From: Firmicutes bacterium UBA3920
GTDB lineage: Bacteria > Bacillota > Clostridia > Caldicoprobacterales > Xylanivirgaceae
Length of the DNA: 13,441 nt
Assembly (NCBI GenBank): GCA_002386065.1
Contig: DGES01000048.1
Span: 1 to 13,441, forward strand
Direction of reading: 5' to 3'
A program made the position numbers and the translations under genes. The notes below the pieces were generated by a model, which was not told where the DNA came from, ran no database searches, and saw nothing but the letters and a program-made list of their open reading frames with translations. Numbering within the stretch: position 1 is the first letter of the stretch; the number at the start of each line of letters is the position of its first letter. Below are positions 6,551-12,307 of the stretch, in pieces.

Positions 6551-8491
6551 TTAAATTACCTCCTCATCATACACTTGTGTATATTTTGTTTTTATAGATA
6601 AGGGATTGAAGGCTTTACCTCCACCCTCAAAAAATTTGCCAAAAAACTCTATATACTGTAATCGACTTGCATGTACATATGCACCTATGGAATTTATTAG
6701 TATATTAAAGATATGACCGACTATTAATACTAACACAGCAAGTATCCATCCAATTACAGAAGTACCAAACATTATTCCTATCTCGTTTACCACTGTCCCT
6801 ATAATTCCCGTTGTAAGTCCTAGTGCAAATAATCTTGAATATGAAAGTACATCACTTAAAAAACCTGTTAAGTCATATAAGCTAAGCACACCTGTAGTAA
6901 TTTTTTTAAATATATTTCTCTCATGTCTACCTTGGGTAAGTATAAGTCCAACGGCGCCAGCTATAGCCATATATTTACCAACTTGTCCTCCTACACCAAC
7001 TAACATGAGTATAAGCCCTATTAAAAGCACATACCAAAATCCTTGATCAAACACTGCAGCCCATACATCGCCTTTTCGTATATTCATGTAGGCCTTAACT
7101 CCCATACCTGCAAACAGATGTACAATACCCAAGGCAAAACATAAGACAAGCATCTCTATGGGCTGATCTAAAGGACTTAACAGTATTGGCGAAATCCCTA
7201 ATAACTCCCCTACATTACCAAACCAGCTTCCAAATAATACGCCCCATATAGTTGTAGACACTCCGCCAAGGGCTATGAGATAACCTAATTTTTTAGTATC
7301 TCCCTGCCATTTGAGTTTTTTAGTCACATAAGCGCAGACTACAGCCATAATTATACCATAGCATGCATCCCCTACCATCATACCAAAAAACATAAAATAA
7401 AATGGAGCCATATATATATTGGGATCTAGTTCATGGGGATTAGGAGTACTATATAGATCTGTAACAACCTCAAAGGGTTCAATAATAGGCGGATTATCCA
7501 AAGCCACAGGGAAATCTTCTCCTTCAGCTGGATCCTCAAACTCTAAATAGTGATATTCAGTAACTTCAGATAGGCCTTCTTTTAATTTGTCCGACTCTTT
7601 GGACGGCACCCAACCTCTGAGAAAAAATGTTCTATCACTCTCCCCAAGTCGAAGAGCTGCTTTTGCCCTATCCAATTCAACCGTCAATGCATCATAAAAA
7701 AGCTCTAATTCCCCTATATTAGAAGCCAGCGCTGCTATCCTCTCAAGCATTTGCTGTCTCTGTTCCGCCATCAATCTAATTTCTGCGTTTAAAGACTTAA
7801 TTATTTCCTTAGGAATACCTTTTATACCACTAAACGTAGCATTTATAAAGCCATATTCCCGCAGTATTGACTCGGCCTCTTCTTGGATATCTCTGTGATA
7901 TATAACTACATAATTGGTAGTATCCCTGGAACTACCTACATCTTCTATATACATAAGCTCTATATCTGATTTTACTTTTTCTTCAAATGCCTGAGCCTTA
8001 TTCCGTTCGACCGAGCCTATGAGAACCTTAGATGTTTTAGTATCTTCAATCCTATCTACTGGTATATCAAGTCCAATCCAGGCTTGATATTGGGGAATAG
8101 TTTCTCCTATCCTCTTAACCCTTACATCTATTTCGTTGAGCCTTCTATCTATATCCCTACACTCTTCTACAATAGCTAACATCTCATCTTTATTTCTAAT
8201 TCGGTCCCTAAGAGCTCGAACTGTCACTTCAGTAGGCGGCTCAAGCAACTTACGCTCTATTTTACCTAATCTATTTAAAATCTCAATAGCAAACTCAGTC
8301 TCAGCAAGTTGGTTAACAAGCTTATCTATGTATTCTGTGTCTGCTGAATGCTCAATGTCCATAAATTCTTCACTGTCTTCATCCATATCAGTTATTTCGA
8401 CATTGCCCATATCTTGGAGATACTCCAAAATGGGCTGCCTCTCAGATTCAAGACCTATTAGCAGAAGCTTTTTCATTTCAACTATTGCCAT
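6551..8491 (-). CDS. atpI: V/A-type ATPase subunit I (membrane stator, a-subunit)
   Basis: Subunit I (NtpI) provides the half-channels through which ions reach the K ring and anchors the peripheral stalks. The 646-residue length is normal. The N-terminal half (about 1-335) is cytoplasmic with coiled-coil arms near 55-130 and 230-285. About seven or eight membrane helices follow from residue 358 to 605. Two family arginines thought to face the ring carboxylate are present: Arg553 in Ser-Tyr-Ser-Arg-Leu-Phe-Ala-Leu, and Arg610 in His-Ala-Ser-Arg-Leu-Gln-Tyr-Ile-Glu-Phe-Phe. A glycine-rich tail segment Phe-Phe-Glu-Gly-Gly-Gly-Lys-Ala-Phe follows. The ATG at 8491 gives the usual Met-Ala-Ile-Val-x-Met-Lys-Lys N-terminus, with AAAGGA 12 nt upstream. 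It overlaps the end of H by 14 bases. A second ATG at 8476 lacks a site. Confidence 0.96.
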   Translation of the reverse strand: MAIVEMKKLLLIGLESERQPILEYLQDMGNVEITDMDEDSEEFMDIEHSADTEYIDKLVNQLAETEFAIEILNRLGKIERKLLEPPTEVTVRALRDRIRNKDEMLAIVEECRDIDRRLNEIDVRVKRIGETIPQYQAWIGLDIPVDRIEDTKTSKVLIGSVERNKAQAFEEKVKSDIELMYIEDVGSSRDTTNYVVIYHRDIQEEAESILREYGFINATFSGIKGIPKEIIKSLNAEIRLMAEQRQQMLERIAALASNIGELELFYDALTVELDRAKAALRLGESDRTFFLRGWVPSKESDKLKEGLSEVTEYHYLEFEDPAEGEDFPVALDNPPIIEPFEVVTDLYSTPNPHELDPNIYMAPFYFMFFGMMVGDACYGIIMAVVCAYVTKKLKWQGDTKKLGYLIALGGVSTTIWGVLFGSWFGNVGELLGISPILLSPLDQPIEMLVLCFALGIVHLFAGMGVKAYMNIRKGDVWAAVFDQGFWYVLLIGLILMLVGVGGQVGKYMAIAGAVGLILTQGRHERNIFKKITTGVLSLYDLTGFLSDVLSYSRLFALGLTTGIIGTVVNEIGIMFGTSVIGWILAVLVLIVGHIFNILINSIGAYVHASRLQYIEFFGKFFEGGGKAFNPLSIKTKYTQVYDEEVI

Positions 8492-8804
8492 AGGATTTCA
8501 CTATCCTTTCCATTATAAAGGAAGACGCCTCATCCATTCTAGTTCTAGCCTGATCTGCTAACTTCGCACATCTTTCCTCGCTTTCTCTTCTAAGCCTTTC
8601 TATCTCCTGTATGGCCTCAGATTCTTTCTTTTCAATTATTTGTTTTCCCTCTTCGGTTGCTTCTTTTACTTTCTCTTCTAATAAAATAGCACCTTGATCT
8701 TCAGCATTATCTATTATCTCCCGTGCTTTGCGTATAGCATCCTCTTTTATCTGCTCTGCTTGTTTCTCTGTTTGTCTTATAGTTTTGATTACTTCTGCAG
8801 ACAT
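8478..8804 (-). CDS. atpH: V/A-type ATPase peripheral-stalk subunit H (G-type)
   Basis: This is the first gene of the ATPase set. It encodes a 108-residue, almost wholly helical protein corresponding to NtpF of E. hirae or AhaH of methanogens, which pairs with subunit E as a peripheral stalk. Residues about 5-95 form a long Glu/Lys/Arg/Ala-rich coiled coil with few aromatic residues. The C-terminus includes a short Phe-Ile-Met-Glu-Arg-Ile-Val segment. No membrane helix or catalytic motif is seen, as expected. Identity rests on composition, length and position immediately before subunit I, since sequence conservation in this subunit is low. The ATG at 8804 lies 19 nt after upp, with AAAGGA about 12 nt upstream. 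It overlaps I by 14 bases. No promoter fits in the gap from upp, so co-transcription with upp is inferred. Confidence 0.88.
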   Translation of the reverse strand: MSAEVIKTIRQTEKQAEQIKEDAIRKAREIIDNAEDQGAILLEEKVKEATEEGKQIIEKKESEAIQEIERLRRESEERCAKLADQARTRMDEASSFIMERIVKSYGNS

Positions 8805-8823
8805 CTCTCATCACCGTCCTTTT

Positions 8824-9453
8824 TTACTTAGTACCATATAGTCTATCGCCTGCATCCCCCAATCCAGGCACGATATATCCATATTCATTTAGGTACTTAT
8901 CAACTGACGCTACAAATATATCTACATCTGGATGATCTGCTGTAAGCCTTTCTATTCCCTCTGGTGCAGCAATAAGACATACAAATTTTATATTGCATCC
9001 CCCTTTTTGCTTTATAAAATTTATAGCTGCCGACGCAGAACCGCCAGTAGCAAGCATGGGATCCACTACTATTAGCTCTCTTTCCCTTAAATCAGAGGGT
9101 AGCTTACAATAGTATTCAATAGGCTCTAATGTCTGAGGATCTCTATAGAGTCCTATATGCCCCACCTTAGCAGCTGGTATCAATTTAAGTACACCATCTA
9201 CCATTCCAAGCCCAGCCCTAAGTATTGGCACTACTCCCACTTTCTTACCAGATATGACATTTGATTTAGCTCGAGCCACAGGTGTTTTTATCTCCACTTC
9301 TTTAAGTGGTAAATCCCTTGTAACCTCATATGTCATGAGGAGAGCTACTTCCTCTACAAGTTCTCTAAACTCCTTTGACCCTGTACTGCTATCACGTATA
9401 AGTGTAACTTTATGCTGTATAAGGGGATGATCCAAAACGTGAACATTTGCCAT
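8824..9453 (-). CDS. upp: Uracil phosphoribosyltransferase
   Basis: The enzyme makes UMP from uracil and PRPP in pyrimidine salvage, in the cytosol. The 209-residue length is exact for the family. The PRPP-binding loop Ile-Val-Val-Asp-Pro-Met-Leu-Ala-Thr-Gly-Gly-Ser is at 128-139. The region Val-Pro-Ile-Leu-Arg-Ala-Gly-Leu-Gly-Met lies at 75-84, and the uracil-binding C-terminus Tyr-Ile-Val-Pro-Gly-Leu-Gly-Asp-Ala-Gly-Asp-Arg is near 193-204. The ATG at 9453 has GGGAG with 8-nt spacing. Upstream is a leader of about 186 nt with inverted and direct repeats and an extended -10 promoter. Downstream, only 19 nt separate it from the first ATPase gene. In Bacillus and many Clostridia upp directly precedes the F-type ATP synthase operon; here a V-type operon follows. 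Confidence 0.98.
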   Translation of the reverse strand: MANVHVLDHPLIQHKVTLIRDSSTGSKEFRELVEEVALLMTYEVTRDLPLKEVEIKTPVARAKSNVISGKKVGVVPILRAGLGMVDGVLKLIPAAKVGHIGLYRDPQTLEPIEYYCKLPSDLRERELIVVDPMLATGGSASAAINFIKQKGGCNIKFVCLIAAPEGIERLTADHPDVDIFVASVDKYLNEYGYIVPGLGDAGDRLYGTK

Positions 9454-9482
9454 ATTATAAACTCCCTTCGACTAGATGTATC

Positions 9483-9509
9483 ATTTCGCTTAGATAATAA
9501 TTAGCACCT
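9483..9509 (-). repeat. Imperfect direct repeat, copy 2 (upp leader)
   Basis: On the plus strand this copy has ATTTC, then GCTTAGAT and TTAGCAC at its right end. It aligns with small indels to the copy at 9601-9628. The copies start about 118 bp apart and bracket the large inverted repeat at 9525-9591. They may be duplicated protein-binding sites, a repeated RNA motif, or the edges of a small inserted element. Confidence 0.5.
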
Positions 9510-9524
9510 TAGAAATTTTGATTA

Positions 9525-9591
9525 GCGTGTAAATATCATCTATAAAAATGGTCCTGTATTGATATTTGAATTAAATATTATTAATACACGC
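9525..9591 (-). promoter_or_regulatory. Structured upp leader with nested and competing inverted repeats
   Basis: Outer arms GCGTGTA (9525-9531) and TACACGC (9585-9591) are perfect 7-bp complements. Inside them AAATATCA (9531-9538) pairs perfectly with TGATATTT (9560-9567). A competing fold pairs ATATTT (9562-9567) with AAATAT (9573-9578) and GTATT (9556-9560) with AATAC (9583-9587); the two folds share bases and cannot coexist. The region lies in the predicted 5' leader of upp. No U-run follows either fold, so simple attenuation by termination is not evident. I recognise no known riboswitch class. The AT-rich base composition makes some pairing expected by chance. Confidence 0.45.
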
Positions 9592-9600
9592 ATAATACAT

Positions 9601-9628
9601 ATTTCCTGCTTTTAGATTATTAGCACTC
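9601..9628 (-). repeat. Imperfect direct repeat, copy 1 (upp leader)
   Basis: On the plus strand this copy runs from ATTTC through GCTTTTAGAT to TTAGCACTC. It matches the copy at 9483-9509 with a few indels. It lies just downstream of the predicted transcription start, so it would be near the 5' end of the upp transcript. Confidence 0.5.
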
Positions 9629-9645
9629 AAACTAAATTATATATC

Positions 9646-9674
9646 ATTATAACATATCATGTCCATAATTTCAG
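9646..9674 (-). promoter_or_regulatory. Extended -10 promoter for upp and the ATPase operon
   Basis: On the minus strand a perfect TATAAT (9646-9651) is preceded by TGT, giving the extended -10 form TGnTATAAT. A CTGAAA hexamer (9669-9674) lies 17 bp upstream as a 4/6 match to the -35 consensus. Transcription would begin near 9639, about 186 nt before the upp ATG. No other sigma-A-like promoter was seen in the gap, and no room for one exists between upp and the ATPase genes, so it probably drives all ten. Confidence 0.6.
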
Positions 9675-9702
9675 TTGCAAAATCCAAATTTCCGTATGCA
9701 AC
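9674..9702. repeat. Inverted repeat GTTGCA-N17-TGCAAC next to the -35 element
   Basis: GTTGCA (9674-9679) and TGCAAC (9697-9702) are perfect 6-bp complements 17 bp apart, directly upstream of the proposed -35 hexamer. The spacing fits a dimeric regulator less well than the compact palindrome next to it. The element could be chance. Confidence 0.3.
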
Positions 9703-9721
9703 ATACTATCTATGATAGTAT
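9703..9721. promoter_or_regulatory. Perfect palindrome, possible operator
   Basis: ATACTATC-TAT-GATAGTAT is a perfect 8-bp inverted repeat with a 3-bp centre, centred about 73 bp upstream of the predicted upp transcription start. No U-run follows on either strand, so it does not look like a terminator. A binding site for a dimeric transcription factor is the simplest reading. I cannot name the regulator. Confidence 0.45.
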
Positions 9722-9851
9722 AAAACCTGCATGAAGTGTAATATTTTCAATATTTTACTATTCATTTTGCCTTATATGTTTTATGTGGCAAATATCTTGC
9801 TAATATAAATTCCCCTCTAACTTTCCAACATAGAATAGATAAGACAGCATA

Positions 9852-10325
9852 TTATATCTCCATATGCTCCACTATGACCTCAAGGATTCTTTTTATATCG
9901 TTTGCACTTTTCCTATATACCTCTAACGATTGGCCATAAGGGTCCTCTATGTTCATTTCCTTAAAATTTTTGTCAAATTTCGCTCCATATTCAGCAAGGG
10001 TATATGTCTTTGCTGCAGCCGAAGGTACCATAGATAATATAGCATCCTTATGACTATGCGTCATGGCAAGAATTATATCCGCCTCACGTATCATAGAAGG
10101 AACAAGACGCCTTGCCCTATGATCTTTTATATCTATCCCCATCTCTTCCATAGCCTTTATAGCACCATCACTTGCCGTATCACCTTCTATAGCAAATACA
10201 CCTGCAGATTTTGCCATAATCTTACCCTTAAGACGCTCATTCCCTTCAATCATATGATTAAAAATACCTTCTGCCATAATACTCCGACAAGTATTGCCGG
10301 TACACACAAATAATACCAATTTCAA
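9852..10325 (-). CDS. ywlE: Low-molecular-weight phosphatase, probable protein-arginine phosphatase (YwlE-like)
   Basis: This cytosolic phosphatase has the family P-loop Cys8-Thr-Gly-Asn-Thr-Cys-Arg14-Ser, with nucleophile Cys8 and phosphate-binding Arg14. The general acid is Asp128 in Asp-Pro-Tyr. The residue two before Arg14 is Thr12. In B. subtilis YwlE the matching Thr11 gives selectivity for phosphoarginine, while tyrosine phosphatases usually have Ile or Leu there. I therefore infer that it reverses McsB-type arginine phosphorylation. The length, 157 residues, is close to YwlE (150). The start is a TTG at 10325 with AGGGGG at 10334-10339 and 8-nt spacing. Met17, in Ser-Ile-Met-Ala-Glu, lies after the P-loop and cannot be the start. 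It follows sua5 by 33 bases, as ywlE follows ywlC nearby in Bacillus. No strong terminator follows it. Confidence 0.92.
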   Translation of the reverse strand: MKLVLFVCTGNTCRSIMAEGIFNHMIEGNERLKGKIMAKSAGVFAIEGDTASDGAIKAMEEMGIDIKDHRARRLVPSMIREADIILAMTHSHKDAILSMVPSAAAKTYTLAEYGAKFDKNFKEMNIEDPYGQSLEVYRKSANDIKRILEVIVEHMEI

Positions 10326-10333
10326 GAGAATAA

Positions 10334-10339
10334 CCCCCT
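10334..10339 (-). promoter_or_regulatory. Shine-Dalgarno deciding the phosphatase TTG start
   Basis: AGGGGG lies 8 nt before the TTG at 10325. The next in-frame ATG falls after the catalytic P-loop, so the TTG must be the start. Confidence 0.75.
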
Positions 10340-10358
10340 GTCTTTTATGTGCTTAAAT

Positions 10359-11414
10359 CTATTTAATCACTCGAAACGCTGCCGCACGCAGCATCCTATT
10401 CATTATAGCCAATCCTTCATGGGTTTCTTCCACCCCTTCAGCAATTATAATATCGGCATTTCTCTCATCGCATTCCCTAAGGAGAGCAAATAGGTTTGAG
10501 GCTATAGTTGAAGGTTCTGCCCTACTCCCCATGATAAATACCGTAAAGTCTTCATCTCCATACATAAGAGCAGTCTCCTCTGTGGATAGGACTATTATTT
10601 TCTTATATTTAGAACTATAATACTTAGCAACTTTTCTTATTTTATCTGCCATGTAGTCTATATTACCCTCTACTATCACAACAGGAGCATTAGGGGCATA
10701 ATGCGTATATTTCATACCTGGGGAACGTATCTCTTCACCTTCCATTGGCGGTGTAAGAACTCGCCTGTCCACTTCTATACTACCTATAGTGTCCTCAATC
10801 ATCTCCTTGGTTATACCACCTGGTCTCAATATAATAGGCATATCTCTAGACATATCTAAAACTGTAGATTCAAGGCCTACACTGCATTCACCCCCATCTA
10901 TTATGAAGGGTATGCGCCCAGATAGATCCTCTATAACATGCTTGGCCAGTGTAGGGCTTGGCCTTCCTGATTTATTGGCACTAGGTGCTGCAATTGGCAC
11001 CCCACTCTCTCGTATGAGGGCATTAGCAACTGGATGGCTCGGCATCCTAATTGCAACCGTATCAAGTCCCGCCGTAATCTCAGCTGGTACAGAGGATGCT
11101 TTTTTTAACACTAAAGTAAGGGGACCTGGCCAATATTTATCCATTAAAAGCCTGGCACTGCTAGGTATATGTGCAACTAGCTCATTGATGTCGTCAATTT
11201 CGCCAATATGTACTATAAGTGGATTATCAGAAGGTCTACCTTTAGCCTCAAATATGCGTCTAACAGCGCCGGCATCCAATGCATTTGCACCTAGTCCATA
11301 GACTGTTTCAGTAGGGAATGCCACTAGCTGTCCTTTTTTTATATACTCAGCCCCTTCTCTTATTATCTCATAATCTTTTTCTATGTCCTCTACTACGCGT
11401 ATAATAGTTTCCAA
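10359..11414 (-). CDS. ywlC: L-threonylcarbamoyladenylate synthase, two-domain Sua5 type
   Basis: The enzyme makes threonylcarbamoyl-AMP from threonine, bicarbonate and ATP, the first step of the t6A37 modification of tRNAs that read ANN codons. At 351 residues it is the longer Sua5 form. A YrdC/TsaC domain covers about 15-205, with Gly-Gln-Leu-Val-Ala-Phe-Pro-Thr-Glu-Thr-Val-Tyr-Gly-Leu-Gly at 28-42, Lys-Gly-Arg-Pro-Ser-Asp-Asn-Pro at 58-65 and Pro-Ser-Ala-Asn-Lys-Ser-Gly-Arg-Pro at 144-152. The linker Ser-Pro-Gly-Met-Lys-Tyr-Thr-His-Tyr-Ala-Pro at 231-241 leads into the Sua5 C-terminal domain. The start is a TTG at 11414 with AAGGAG at 11425-11430 and 10-nt spacing; a nearby GTG is out of frame. 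It lies 28 nt after the ZIP gene and 33 nt before the phosphatase. Confidence 0.96.
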   Translation of the reverse strand: METIIRVVEDIEKDYEIIREGAEYIKKGQLVAFPTETVYGLGANALDAGAVRRIFEAKGRPSDNPLIVHIGEIDDINELVAHIPSSARLLMDKYWPGPLTLVLKKASSVPAEITAGLDTVAIRMPSHPVANALIRESGVPIAAPSANKSGRPSPTLAKHVIEDLSGRIPFIIDGGECSVGLESTVLDMSRDMPIILRPGGITKEMIEDTIGSIEVDRRVLTPPMEGEEIRSPGMKYTHYAPNAPVVIVEGNIDYMADKIRKVAKYYSSKYKKIIVLSTEETALMYGDEDFTVFIMGSRAEPSTIASNLFALLRECDERNADIIIAEGVEETHEGLAIMNRMLRAAAFRVIK

Positions 11415-11424
11415 ATCACTTCTA

Positions 11425-11430
11425 CTCCTT
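11425..11430 (-). promoter_or_regulatory. Shine-Dalgarno deciding the Sua5 TTG start
   Basis: AAGGAG lies 10 nt before the TTG at 11414. No in-frame ATG lies near it, and the resulting N-terminus has a normal length before the YrdC motif. Confidence 0.7.
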
Positions 11431-11442
11431 TTATTGCAAATC

Positions 11443-12213
11443 CTAATTGATTATGTTAGTAAGCAGTATACCTGCAATAATCCCCAATACAGTACCAATA
11501 CTCGATATCCTGCCAATATGCATATTGCTAGCTTCAGGTATAATTTCCCCACATGTTATATAAATCATTGCACCTCCAGCAAAGCCCAGACATACACTTA
11601 TTAGCATAGGTGATATATCGCCTATCATATAACCTATAATTGCCCCTATACCAGTTGGAACACCTGCTAAAACAGTATATAAAAAAACTCTCATACTGCT
11701 GAGCCCTGCTGCAACAAGAGGTATAGCCATAGCCATACCCTCAGGTATGTCATGTATTGCAATTAAAATGCTAAGCCCTAGACCATAAGATTGTGCCACT
11801 GTAAGCCCTGACCCTATGGCTAGGCCTTCAGGAAAATTGTGTAACGCAATTCCTATACCTACCAATATTCCACTTCGCATATAGCTATCTCGCTGTCTCA
11901 CTATTATATGAGAAGATTGCTGTCCCACTACTGTATGAGAAGATTGAACATTTATTATATCCTCACATATAATTATAAGAACTACTCCTATAATAATACC
12001 CGTAATCCCACTGCTTAAACTCCCAATTTCAAATGCAGTAGGCAAAAGATCGAAGCACACAACCGACAACATAAGTCCACTAGAAAAACCCATAAGCATA
12101 CTTAAAATACGCTGAGAAGGCTGTCTCAATATAAATGCAAAGGCACCTCCTATGCCTGTGCCTATTATGCCGGCGCTAACGCCAACTATAATACACGTGA
12201 CAAATCCATTCAA
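11443..12213 (-). CDS. ZIP family divalent metal transporter (GufA-like)
   Basis: ZIP proteins carry Zn2+ and other divalent metals into the cytoplasm across the inner membrane. About eight hydrophobic helices are visible. The paired metal-site motifs are present: His-Asn-Phe-Pro-Glu-Gly at 125-130 in TM4 and His-Asp-Ile-Pro-Glu-Gly at 154-159 in TM5. Gly-Glu-Ile-Ile-Pro-Glu-Ala lies in TM6. The chosen start is the TTG at 12213 (256 residues), with AGGGAG at 12223-12228 and 9-nt spacing. An ATG at 12222 abuts that site, and the far ATG at 12264 has none and would cross a possible terminator. The TM3-TM4 cytoplasmic loop contains two tandem 9-residue units (about 91-108), each beginning Ser-Ser-His. 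In Bacillus a different metal transporter, mntP, sits between ywlC and ywlE, so a metal carrier at this locus is not unprecedented. Confidence 0.93.
   Translation of the reverse strand: MNGFVTCIIVGVSAGIIGTGIGGAFAFILRQPSQRILSMLMGFSSGLMLSVVCFDLLPTAFEIGSLSSGITGIIIGVVLIIICEDIINVQSSHTVVGQQSSHIIVRQRDSYMRSGILVGIGIALHNFPEGLAIGSGLTVAQSYGLGLSILIAIHDIPEGMAMAIPLVAAGLSSMRVFLYTVLAGVPTGIGAIIGYMIGDISPMLISVCLGFAGGAMIYITCGEIIPEASNMHIGRISSIGTVLGIIAGILLTNIIN
11894..11947 (-). repeat. 27-bp in-frame tandem duplication within the ZIP gene
   Basis: Units 11894-11920 and 11921-11947 match at 23 of 27 positions by my count and share the block TATGAGAAGATTG. In protein they give two adjacent 9-residue units, each starting Ser-Ser-His, in the cytoplasmic loop between TM3 and TM4. 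In ZIP proteins this loop is often His-rich and metal-binding. Because 27 is a multiple of three, unit number can change without breaking the frame. Confidence 0.85.
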
Positions 12214-12222
12214 AAGTATCAT

Positions 12223-12228
12223 CTCCCT
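12223..12228 (-). promoter_or_regulatory. Shine-Dalgarno deciding the ZIP TTG start
   Basis: AGGGAG lies 9 nt before the TTG at 12213 and directly abuts the ATG at 12222. Spacing therefore favours the TTG. Confidence 0.6.
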
Positions 12229-12231
12229 TTT

Positions 12232-12262
12232 AAAAAGAGCCCATTCAATGGTCAAAAGCTCC
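12232..12262 (-). terminator. Weak possible intrinsic terminator after prfA
   Basis: On the minus strand GGAGC (12258-12262) can pair with GCTC plus a G-U (12236-12240). An inner CCAT/ATGG helix lies at 12241-12251, and a run of five T at 12232-12236 follows. A 6-nt one-sided bulge weakens the stem, so read-through into the ZIP gene is likely if it works at all. Confidence 0.3.
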
Positions 12263-12307
12263 ATACATATTATTCAAAGAAATGATACTATATGAACGCA
12301 GGCAATA

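Larger units (their letters stand above)
9454..9851. other. 398-bp non-coding regulatory gap between the phosphatase gene and upp
   Basis: No protein-coding frame with a credible start was found on either strand. Reading from high to low coordinates, the region contains AT-rich sequence with only weak hairpins after the phosphatase stop, a perfect 8-bp palindrome (9703-9721), a GTTGCA/TGCAAC inverted repeat (9674-9702), a promoter (9646-9674) and a structured leader. In related Firmicutes rpiB (and in Bacillus also ywlG and glyA) lies between ywlE and upp. I saw no recognisable rpiB remnant, such as the Gly-Ser-Asp-His-Gly-Gly motif. Confidence 0.7.

Noticed and set aside
9620..9628. TTAGCACTC, which equals one arm of the CIRCE heat-shock operator
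   Set aside because: The complementary GAGTGCTAA arm is not found 9 bp away on either side, and upp is not a heat-shock gene. The match is better explained as part of the direct repeat with 9501-9507.
9740..9755. AATATT-TTC-AATATT hairpin as a terminator for the phosphatase gene
   Set aside because: The stem is all A-T and each arm is self-complementary, with no U-run after it. Such a match is expected by chance in this AT-rich gap.
9454..9851. Possible decayed rpiB in the gap where that gene often lies
   Set aside because: The gap is slightly shorter than an rpiB gene. No RpiB-like motif such as Gly-Ser-Asp-His-Gly-Gly was found, and the space holds promoter-like and repeat elements instead.
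10789..11301. 170-codon open frame on the plus strand opposite the Sua5 gene
   Set aside because: It is antisense to the conserved YrdC domain, has no supporting start signals, and its translation resembles no family I know. Long antisense frames are common opposite such genes.
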